Positions 7,106 to 12,715 of a stretch of 12,715 nucleotides of DNA are shown piece after piece; within the stretch, counting starts at the first letter, position 1; each line of letters starts with the position of its first letter. The stretch lies in assembly GCA_900556255.1 (NCBI GenBank), contig USNZ01000013.1:1-12715 (forward strand), read 5' to 3'. Position numbers and translations under genes: made by a program. This DNA is from an uncultured Oscillospiraceae bacterium (lineage in GTDB: Bacteria > Bacillota > Clostridia > Oscillospirales > Ruminococcaceae). The notes beneath the pieces were generated by a model that made no database searches, was not told the DNA's origin, and saw only the letters and a program-made list of their open reading frames with translations.

Positions 7106-8268
7106 AATACAACCTCCCGCTGCAAAATTCGGCACTGCTGCGCCTTGCGCAGGATTTCGCGTCGGTAAAGCTGCTCTGCTGCCGCAGCAAAGGCGGCGGC
7201 GGAATACGGCCGCGCCGAATCTACCGCGCTTTTTCGCATCACATCGGGATCGTCCCGGTACAAAAGCGTATGGCTGAGCCGGACAAGCTGCGCGGGATTC
7301 TGCCAGACATAGCCGTTTTGCCCATGTTGCACCAGGTTTTTCAGGCATGGGTCGTCACGGCAAAGCAGCGGCAGCCCCGCGGCCAGTGCCTCCAAATAGG
7401 TCAACCCCTGCGCTTCACTGGCGGAGGCACTGACAAAAGCATCCGCCAAGGCATAATAATGGGGAACATCTTCGGGGGAACCCATCCCGGTAAAAATGAC
7501 GCGGTCTGCCAGCTGCAAATGCTGAACCAGCCGTGCCAGTGCAGCGCGTTCTGGACCGTCCCCCACCACCAGAAGCACTGCATCCGGCAAATCAGGCATG
7601 ACTGAGATGAGCGTAGATATGTCTTTTTCTTTGGCAAGTCTGCCCAGATACAGCAAAACCTTTTTGCCGTCGGGCAGGTGCAGCCTGCGCCGCAGGGCAT
7701 CATCACGCGGCACAGCAAAGCGTGTCAGCTCCAGCCCGGTGGGAAGAATTTGCACGGGGCATTGCACGCCGTATCCCAAAAGCAGGCTGCGTATTTTGGG
7801 CGTGGGGGCAATTACGGCGTCGCATCGGTTGCAGATGCTGCGGGTAAAAAGCGCTGCCAATCTGCGGCCCATGCAGCGGCTGGGGGAAAAATAATGGGTG
7901 TAATCCTCGTACACGGTGTGGTAGGTGTGGATCAGCGGCGCTCCGGATGCTCTTGCCAGATACCGGGCGGGGGAAAAGGTGCTGAATTCGCATTGGGAAT
8001 GAACAACGTCCGGGGACCACCGCGCAAGTTCGTGCAGCGCCCCATGCAGGGCAGGGCTGCGCAGACGGGCACCGGGGTAAACGCGCCCTGCATCAAGGGA
8101 GCCTAAGTAAGTAACATCGTGATCCGTATAGGTGTGACAGCTATGCGAAAGCGTAAGTACCCGAACCTCATGCCCGCGGGATTCCAATTCCCGTTTCAGG
8201 GTGGTGGCAGAGGTGACAACGCCATTGACAGTGGGGGCCCATGTATCGGAGGTAAGCAGAATTTTCAT
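7099..8268 (-). CDS. GT4 family glycosyltransferase, 1,2-diacylglycerol 3-glucosyltransferase-like
   Basis: This 389-residue GT4 enzyme of GT-B fold heads the operon. The N-terminal acceptor domain has MKILLTSDTWAPTVNGVVTS (1-20) and HTYHTVYEDYTHY (114-126), both typical of monoglucosyl-diacylglycerol synthases of the Mycoplasma/Lactobacillus/Firmicute type. The donor domain has LPTGLELTRF (175-184), YLGRLAKEKD (207-216; R210 and K215 expected at the nucleotide-sugar phosphates), VGDGPER (235-241) and the EX7E motif E285/E293 in SEAQGLTYLEALAAGLP. Expected reaction: transfer of glucose (or galactose) from a UDP-sugar to diacylglycerol, giving the bilayer glycolipid or a lipoteichoic-acid anchor. 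The start at 8268 is set by AAGGAG six bases upstream. An upstream extension of 70 codons lacks coding character. It overlaps the next gene by seven bases. Confidence 0.89.
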   Translation of the reverse strand: MKILLTSDTWAPTVNGVVTSATTLKRELESRGHEVRVLTLSHSCHTYTDHDVTYLGSLDAGRVYPGARLRSPALHGALHELARWSPDVVHSQCEFSTFSPARYLARASGAPLIHTYHTVYEDYTHYFSPSRCMGRRLAALFTRSICNRCDAVIAPTPKIRSLLLGYGVQCPVQILPTGLELTRFAVPRDDALRRRLHLPDGKKVLLYLGRLAKEKDISTLISVMPDLPDAVLLVVGDGPERAALARLVQHLQLADRVIFTGMGSPEDVPHYYALADAFVSASASEAQGLTYLEALAAGLPLLCRDDPCLKNLVQHGQNGYVWQNPAQLVRLSHTLLYRDDPDVMRKSAVDSARPYSAAAFAAAAEQLYRREILRKAQQCRILQREVVLW

Positions 8269-8382
8269 AGTTCGCTCCTTTTTGAATCGCTTTGTCCATA
8301 AAAACGAGCGAGTTTGTCTGTGCATTGCAGAAAAGATGTAAATTCTGCCAGAAGTTTGCGGCGGTAAATCCGGTTGCTGCAC

Positions 8383-8411
8383 TTGACCCGCCTGCCGGAT
8401 TCCATTATACT
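8383..8411 (+). promoter_or_regulatory. Near-consensus promoter of the AGCS symporter
   Basis: TTGACC (8383-8388) and TATACT (8406-8411) are 17 bases apart in the divergent region between the glycolipid operon and the symporter. A start near 8418 gives a leader of about 35 bases with GAGGGA (8438-8443) nine bases before the ATG. The leader is too short for a riboswitch. The same bases read on the minus strand give TATAAT (8409-8404), but without a matching -35 box. Nothing else recognisable is seen in the remaining 8269-8382. Confidence 0.75.
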
Positions 8412-8452
8412 TATAAAGTATTGTAAAAATTTCCGTTGAGGGAAGTGAATGT

Positions 8453-9859
8453 ATGATTGAAATCATCACACAAATCAATCAGGTCGTGAATGACTTTATC
8501 TGGGGCTTGCCGGCCATGGTTTGTATCCTGGGCGTGGGTCTGTTGCTGAGTGTGCGGACAAAGTTTTTGCAGATCCGCAAGTTCCCTTACGCCATTAAAA
8601 CAACGCTGGGACGAATCTTTAGGCGGAAGGACGCTTCGGACGGTACCATGACGCCGTTTCAGGCGGTTTGTACCGCGCTGGCAGGCACAGTGGGTACCGG
8701 CAACATAGCCGGTGTGGCAGGCGCAATTGCCATCGGCGGCCCCGGCGCGGTGTTTTGGATGTGGTGCTCGGCATTGCTGGGCATGTGCACCAAGTTTGCC
8801 GAGGTCACGCTGGCGGTGCGTTTTCGTGAGCGCAACAACGCGGGCGAGTGGGTCGGCGGACCTATGTACTACATGAAAAACGGACTGAGCAGGCGGTGGC
8901 AGTTTTTGGCAGTGCTGTATTCGTTATTTGGTGTGCTGACGGTGTTCGGAACGGGCAATGCAACGCAGGTAAATACGATTACCACGGCGATTGATACAGC
9001 CCTGCTGCAATTTCATGTTGTTGCAGAGAATATTCTGCCTACATTGAACCTTGTTATCGGTATTCTCTGCGCCATGTTGGTGGCCATGGTACTGCTGGGC
9101 GGTATCCAACGCATCGGAAGCGTCAGCGAAAAGCTGGTACCATTTATGGCGCTGTTCTATATTGTTCTTGCCATCGGTGTGGTTGTGCTGAATTTGCCGC
9201 GCCTGCCTTTTGTCATTGAGGAAATTTTTGCAGGTGCTTTCAACCCGGCTGCCTTTACGGGCGGTGCCATCGGCAGTTTGTTCCTGAGCATGAAAAAGGG
9301 TGTGTCCCGCGGTATTTTTTCTAACGAGGCAGGCCTTGGTACCGGCTCAATCGCCCATGCCTGTGCCGATACCCGAAAGCCTGTCAAGCAGGGCATGTTC
9401 GGTATCTTTGAGGTGTTTGCCGATACGATCGTCATCTGCACATTGACCGCCATGGTTATCCTGTGCAGCGGTGTCCCCGTAAATTACGGCACAGATGCAG
9501 GTGCCGAACTGACCATATCCGGGTTTACATCCACCTACGGCGGTTGGGCTTCGCTGTTTACAGCGGTGGCGTTGTGCTGCTTTGCGTTTTCGACGATAAT
9601 CGGCTGGGGACTGTACGGATCCCGCTTCGCATCGTTTTTGTTTAAGACCGACAAAATAGTAAAGCCATTCTTTGTGGTGTACTCCTTTGTGGCTATTTTG
9701 GGTGCAACGATGGACCTGGGGCTTTTGTGGAGTATTGCCGAGACCTTTAACGGTTTGATGAGCATCCCCAACTTAATTGCACTGTTCTTGCTGAGTGGTA
9801 TGGTGGTAAAGCTGGCCGATGAGTACTTTGAAGAACGAAAAAATACCGCCAAATCGTGA
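8453..9859 (+). CDS. AGCS family sodium:alanine/glycine (amino acid) symporter
   Basis: This 468-residue polytopic membrane protein imports a small neutral amino acid (alanine, glycine, sometimes glutamine) with Na+. The AGCS signature GTVGTGNIAGVAGAIAIGG lies at 78-96, followed by GPGAVFWMW (96-104) and FAEVTLAVRFRE (115-126). GGPMYYMKNGL (135-145) and the second signature FSNEAGLGTGSIAHA (289-303) are also present. About ten hydrophobic segments run to residue 455 and the charged tail EYFEERKNTAKS is cytoplasmic-like. The length fits the family (450-490). The gene is monocistronic: own promoter upstream, convergent ogt downstream. No plus-strand terminator is seen directly after the stop. 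The substrate cannot be fixed from sequence; alanine/glycine is the default. Confidence 0.94.
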   Translation: MIEIITQINQVVNDFIWGLPAMVCILGVGLLLSVRTKFLQIRKFPYAIKTTLGRIFRRKDASDGTMTPFQAVCTALAGTVGTGNIAGVAGAIAIGGPGAVFWMWCSALLGMCTKFAEVTLAVRFRERNNAGEWVGGPMYYMKNGLSRRWQFLAVLYSLFGVLTVFGTGNATQVNTITTAIDTALLQFHVVAENILPTLNLVIGILCAMLVAMVLLGGIQRIGSVSEKLVPFMALFYIVLAIGVVVLNLPRLPFVIEEIFAGAFNPAAFTGGAIGSLFLSMKKGVSRGIFSNEAGLGTGSIAHACADTRKPVKQGMFGIFEVFADTIVICTLTAMVILCSGVPVNYGTDAGAELTISGFTSTYGGWASLFTAVALCCFAFSTIIGWGLYGSRFASFLFKTDKIVKPFFVVYSFVAILGATMDLGLLWSIAETFNGLMSIPNLIALFLLSGMVVKLADEYFEERKNTAKS

Positions 9860-9869
9860 GAAATGGCGG
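9838..9869 (-). terminator. Terminator of ogt inside the 3' end of the symporter gene
   Basis: Read on the minus strand, CCGCCA and TGGCGG pair over a 12-base loop (9869-9846), followed by TATTTTTT (9845-9838). The stem starts 22 bases after the ogt stop. The U-tract coincides with the AAAAAATA codons near the end of the symporter gene. On the plus strand no T run follows, so it should act mainly on ogt. Confidence 0.55.
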
Positions 9870-9891
9870 CAATCAGAAAGATGCTTGGGCG

Positions 9892-10398
9892 CTAGTCGAA
9901 AAAAGCACGCAAATCTATGTGTTCGTTGCTGAGAAGGAAACGCTTTTTGTCCAGCCCGCCTGCATACCCCGTCAGCTTGCCATGGGCACCGATAACGCGG
10001 TGGCATGGAATCAAAATAGCAATGGGATTGCGCCCCACGGCACCGCCGACCGCCTGGGCAGACATGCGGCCTTGGCCTTGCTGCGCCGCCAGAGCACGGG
10101 CAATTTCACCATAGGTCGTGGTTTCCCCGTAAGGAATCTGCCGCAAAAGCTGCCAGACTTTTTGCTGAAAGTCTGTACCTGCCGGCCGCAGCGGCGGCAT
10201 GAAGTCAGGCTCCTGCCCCGAAAAATAGATGTTCAGCCAGCGCTTTGTCGCCTGCAAAACAGGTGTTTCAACAAAAGCCATGTCCTTGGGCGGGAAATCG
10301 AGCTGCTTTTCTGCATCAAAACGAAGTTGAACCAGGGCAGAGTCGTCGGCTGCTAACAACAGTTGCCCCAGGGGGCAGGAATATTTTTGCAGATACAT
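9892..10398 (-). CDS. ogt: Methylated-DNA--[protein]-cysteine S-methyltransferase
   Basis: This 168-residue suicide DNA-repair protein removes O6-methylguanine and O4-methylthymine methyl groups onto its own cysteine. The acceptor motif PCHRV is at 131-135 (C132), preceded by AVGGAVGRNPIAI (117-129). The DNA-binding helix region has PYGETTTYGEIARAL (89-103). The short N-terminal ribonuclease-like domain covers about residues 1-70. All catalytic residues look intact. The start MYLQKYSCPLG at 10398 is chosen because GCAGGTG lies about five bases upstream and the protein aligns from there. The open frame extends to 10452 but would run over the likely promoter. There is no Ada-type N-terminal regulator domain, so it belongs to the Ogt rather than the Ada group. 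It is transcribed toward the symporter gene. Confidence 0.94.
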   Translation of the reverse strand: MYLQKYSCPLGQLLLAADDSALVQLRFDAEKQLDFPPKDMAFVETPVLQATKRWLNIYFSGQEPDFMPPLRPAGTDFQQKVWQLLRQIPYGETTTYGEIARALAAQQGQGRMSAQAVGGAVGRNPIAILIPCHRVIGAHGKLTGYAGGLDKKRFLLSNEHIDLRAFFD

Positions 10399-10442
10399 GG
10401 GAACACCTGCTTTCTGGAAAGAAAATGACGGACTTTGCATAG

Positions 10443-10451
10443 ATTTTACCA
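10443..10451 (-). promoter_or_regulatory. Possible extended -10 promoter of ogt
   Basis: On the minus strand TGGTAAAAT (10451-10443) is an extended -10 element. A weaker alternative is TTGTCG with TATGCA 17 bases downstream. Either would start transcription about 30-40 bases before the chosen ATG. Confidence 0.35.
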
Positions 10452-10480
10452 CATTTTACGACAAACAGCCACAACTATTA

Positions 10481-10517
10481 AAAAAGGATTCGGAGCAACT
10501 CACTCCGAATCCTTTTT
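10481..10517 (-). terminator. Strong terminator downstream of the OYE-like reductase gene
   Basis: A perfect 15-bp stem pairs 10481-10495 with 10503-10517 across a seven-base loop, with T-rich ends on both strands. Only minus-strand genes flank it, so it should end the reductase transcript, 186 bases after that gene's stop, and insulate ogt. It can work in both directions. Confidence 0.85.
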
Positions 10518-10530
10518 GCAGTTAAGGTAA

Positions 10531-10680
10531 TGCCGCATAATTCTAAGTGCCGATACGGCGAGCGAGGTGCGGCAGATGCTAAGCCAAAAGCGCAGATAAT
10601 ACTGGATGTCTTATCGAGCATTTTGGCAACGCAGATGCCGTGCCGCAGCCGCCGAAGCGGTGCTTAAGCCGTTAGGCGGG
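10531..10680. repeat. Highly structured non-coding intergenic element
   Basis: No reading frame here has coding character. TGCCGCA (10531-10537) is complementary to TGCGGCA (10568-10574), enclosing a small GCCG-ATA-CGGC hairpin (10549-10559). TGCGGCA can alternatively pair with a second TGCCGCA at 10641-10647, stacked outside GCCAAAA (10583-10589) / TTTTGGC (10621-10627). A third hairpin combines CCGCC/GGCGG and AGCGG/CCGTT around the palindrome GCTTAAGC (up to 10679). It lies within the 3' untranslated region of the reductase transcript. It could be a genome-wide interspersed repeat or a small RNA; neither can be decided here. Confidence 0.45.
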
Positions 10681-10702
10681 AATTGTGCGGTGTTGCCTCA
10701 AA

Positions 10703-12628
10703 TCAGATTTTGCAGGCGGTGTCGTAGCCGGTGCGGATGGCGTTGCTGATATCCGCAGCCTTCTCGGCGCAGTCACCGATGCGCTCGACCTGTACACCGG
10801 CAGCCTCCAGGGCGGCGGTTTCCCATGTGTTGGGACGGGCACCCATGGCCAGAACAATGTAATCGCAGGGGATAGTCACCTCGGCACCGTCCTTGTTTTC
10901 GCAGATGACGGCGTCGGTGGTGAACTGCTTGACCTTGTGGCCGGGGAACTGCTGTACACCGTGAGCATTAAAGGATTCCATCAGGGTAGGCAGGATGGTG
11001 GTGCTTTCAGCAGCGGCAATCTTGTCCATCATTTCGATCACGCTGATATGGCAGCCTTGCTCAGCCAGCAGCTCAGCGGTCTCGCTGCCGACCAGACCGC
11101 CGCCGATGACAGCTACCTTGCCGTAGACCTGCTCGCGTCCGGCGAGGACACTCCAGGCATCGGCCACGTTGATGTTCTCCTTCCCGGGAATGGCGGGGGC
11201 AGCGTTGTGGGCGCCCACGGCAACGATGACGGCGTCAAATTTTTCGTCCAGCAGCTGCTGCTCGGTCACCGTGCAGCCCAGGTACAGGCGGACACCGGCG
11301 CGCTGCACGGCGTGGATAAGATCCTGCGTTGCACGGCGCATTTCACTCTTGCGCGGGGGCAGACAAGCCAGGTTCAACTGGCCGCCCAACTCAGTTTCGC
11401 GCTCAAACAGGGTAACGCTGTGGCCGCGCAGGGCAGCTACGCGGGCGGCCTCCAGGCCGGCAGGGCCGCCGCCGATGACGGCAACCTTTTTCTTGACGTC
11501 GGCGGGGGTAATGCTGCGCACATTTTCGCAGCCGTTTTCGGCGTTGAGAACGCAGGAGATAAAGCGGCGCTCCTGAATGGCGTCGGTGCAGCCTTTGTTG
11601 CAGCTGATACAGCGGCGGATATCACAGGCGCGGCCCGCTTCAATTTTGGTGCCCCAGTCGGGGTCAGCCAGCAGGGGGCGGCCCAGGCCGACAATGTCCG
11701 CCTTGCCGCAGGTTACGATGCGCTCGGCCATGGCGGGGTCGATGATGCGGCCCACGGTGCTGACGGGTACATGGACGTTGGCCTTGATTTTGGCGGCAAT
11801 ATCCACAAAGAAGCCATAAGGCTGCACACCCATCGGGGGGATGGTGTCGGCCATGTTGCCGGTATGGTTGGCCTGGGCAACGTGGAACATGTCCACGCCG
11901 TCCTCCTCCAGCCACTGGGCAAATTGCACAGCGTCGGCCTCATCAATGCCGCCCTTGCCGCGCTCCGGCGTCACGATGCTGAGCTTGTAGTCAATGACCA
12001 TATCGGGCACAGCCTTGCGCAGGGCGCGCACGACCATGCGGGCAAAGCGAGCGCGGTTTTCCAGGCTGCCGCCGAACTTATCGGTGCGGTGGTTCATGCG
12101 GGTGCTGCACAGGCAGCCGACCAGGCGGTCGCCGTGAACCTGAATGACATCCAAACCGGCCTTTTGCGCGCGGACAGCACAGGCGCACATTTTGTCGATG
12201 ATCTGCAGCAGCATCTCCTCGGAGACTTCATCGGTGAAGTACAGCATATCGTGGTGCAAACGCTCACGCATCTCGTTCATTTTGCGCTGCATGAACAGGG
12301 CGTTGATCGCATCTACGTCATATTCCGGGTGGAAAATCTGCACGCCCAGCTTGGTGCCGTAGGCGTGGACGCTGTCAGCCAGGGCCTTGAAGGCGGGAAT
12401 CTGGCTGTCATCAAACAGCTTGGGCGTGGGGGAAAAGCTGTTGATGGGGGCAACATCGCCCAGCACGATGTAGCCTACGCCGCCCTTGGCCAGGCGGGTG
12501 TAAAAGCCCATATCCTGGTCGGAAATCATGCCTTTGTCCTCATAACCGGTGGTCAGCGGGGGAAACATGATGCGGTTTTTGAAGGTGCGGCCGCCCACTT
12601 CAATGGGCTGCAAAAGAATGTTTTCCAT
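10703..12628 (-). CDS. NADH:flavin oxidoreductase of the 2,4-dienoyl-CoA reductase/BaiCD/OYE type, non-canonical active site
   Basis: This 641-residue protein has the full three-part architecture of FadH/BaiCD enzymes. An FMN-binding TIM barrel (about 1-335) comes first. A 4Fe-4S motif C340-X2-C343-X3-C347-X11-C359 follows, with exactly the family spacing. Then come an FAD domain with GGGPAGLEAA (387-396) and an NAD(P)H domain with GGGLVGSETAELL (509-521), ending IGDCAEKAADISNAI. Such enzymes pass electrons from NAD(P)H through FAD and the cluster to FMN and reduce an activated C=C bond, for example in enoyl-CoAs, bile acids or steroids. The active-site loop reads VHGDRLVGCLC (164-174) instead of a HGYL/EGYL-type loop, so the catalytic tyrosine is missing. 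The start is set by GGAGG eight bases before the ATG at 12628. It probably follows the partial upstream gene in one transcript. The substrate is unknown. Confidence 0.9.
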   Translation of the reverse strand: MENILLQPIEVGGRTFKNRIMFPPLTTGYEDKGMISDQDMGFYTRLAKGGVGYIVLGDVAPINSFSPTPKLFDDSQIPAFKALADSVHAYGTKLGVQIFHPEYDVDAINALFMQRKMNEMRERLHHDMLYFTDEVSEEMLLQIIDKMCACAVRAQKAGLDVIQVHGDRLVGCLCSTRMNHRTDKFGGSLENRARFARMVVRALRKAVPDMVIDYKLSIVTPERGKGGIDEADAVQFAQWLEEDGVDMFHVAQANHTGNMADTIPPMGVQPYGFFVDIAAKIKANVHVPVSTVGRIIDPAMAERIVTCGKADIVGLGRPLLADPDWGTKIEAGRACDIRRCISCNKGCTDAIQERRFISCVLNAENGCENVRSITPADVKKKVAVIGGGPAGLEAARVAALRGHSVTLFERETELGGQLNLACLPPRKSEMRRATQDLIHAVQRAGVRLYLGCTVTEQQLLDEKFDAVIVAVGAHNAAPAIPGKENINVADAWSVLAGREQVYGKVAVIGGGLVGSETAELLAEQGCHISVIEMMDKIAAAESTTILPTLMESFNAHGVQQFPGHKVKQFTTDAVICENKDGAEVTIPCDYIVLAMGARPNTWETAALEAAGVQVERIGDCAEKAADISNAIRTGYDTACKI

Positions 12629-12643
12629 GGTGAGATCCTCCGT

Positions 12644-12715
12644 TTATATGTTGTTTTTTATAAATTCTGCAAGCGCGAGATTCAGTGTCTCCCGCGTGGG
12701 GATGGCAGCAAAGTT
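12644..12715 (-). CDS. C-terminal end of an unidentified upstream gene (partial)
   Basis: Reading from the window edge on the minus strand, 23 sense codons (NFAAIPTRETLNLALAEFIK plus NNI) end at TAA, 12646-12644. The residue pattern is that of a folded amphipathic C-terminal helix. The stop is 15 bases before the ATG of the reductase gene, just ahead of its GGAGG, which is typical operon spacing. Too little is present to name the family; a transcription regulator C-terminus is one possibility. Confidence 0.5.
   Translation of the reverse strand, partial: NFAAIPTRETLNLALAEFIKNNI

Noticed and set aside
7106..7348. N-terminal extension of the VTT protein
   Set aside because: The extension overlaps the end of the first glycosyltransferase in another frame and has no hydrophobic or conserved pattern; the start at 7105 has GGGAGG at ideal spacing.
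10399..10452. 18-codon N-terminal extension of Ogt
   Set aside because: No ribosome binding site, and it covers the likely -10 region; family proteins begin at MYLQKY-like sequence.
12643..12672. Minus-strand TTGCAG-18-TATAAA as the promoter of the OYE-like gene
   Set aside because: A start from this box would fall at about 12636, beyond the GGAGG at 12641-12637, so the mRNA would lack its ribosome binding site. The bases also form the end of an upstream reading frame.

Overview
The window looks like chromosomal DNA from a gut-type, low-abundance-of-frills Clostridia genome, most likely Oscillospiraceae (the Faecalibacterium/Gemmiger/Subdoligranulum neighbourhood). This is an inference from the moderately GC-rich composition, strong GGAGG-type ribosome binding sites, sigma-A-like promoters, abundant U-tract terminators and the gene set: a YhaM-type Fe-S cysteine desulfidase, an M16C peptidase, two lipid GT4 glycosyltransferases, an AGCS symporter and an FMN/FAD/4Fe-4S old-yellow-enzyme-like reductase. 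There are no rRNA, tRNA, CRISPR or intact mobile elements.

Layout. (1) 1-4681, plus strand: a 5'-truncated L-cysteine desulfidase/L-serine dehydratase-like gene, broken by a divergent 59-bp-offset duplication with a frameshift; then an M16C metallopeptidase 12 bases downstream; then ridA with its own promoter. Cysteine desulfidases release 2-aminoacrylate and RidA proteins destroy it, so the first and third genes make biochemical sense together. (2) 4682-5530: two tandem terminators, a promoter and the wreck of a membrane-bound diguanylate cyclase (two frameshifts in the sensor part, the GGDEF core deleted), closed by a strong bidirectional terminator. (3) 8268 down to 5529, minus strand: a tightly coupled three-gene operon, GT4 glycosyltransferase (monoglucosyl-diacylglycerol synthase-like), VTT/DedA-superfamily membrane protein, second GT4 glycosyltransferase (diglucosyl-diacylglycerol synthase-like). 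It is most simply read as a membrane glycolipid pathway with a candidate lipid translocator built in. (4) 8453-9859, plus strand: an AGCS-family sodium:amino-acid symporter, divergent from the glycolipid operon, with a near-consensus promoter. (5) 10398 down to 9892, minus: ogt, convergent with the symporter. (6) 10453-10702: an intergenic stretch holding a terminator and an unusually structured element of about 150 bp. (7) 12628 down to 10703, minus: a 641-residue oxidoreductase of the 2,4-dienoyl-CoA reductase/BaiCD type that keeps all cofactor motifs but lacks the canonical catalytic tyrosine. The last 24 codons of a further upstream gene (12715-12644) lie 15 bases before it.

Most of the window is ordinary accessory metabolism. 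The items most worth following are the GT4-VTT-GT4 operon, the non-canonical active site of the large reductase, the divergent duplication inside the desulfidase gene (paralog recombination or an assembly join), and the structured intergenic element.
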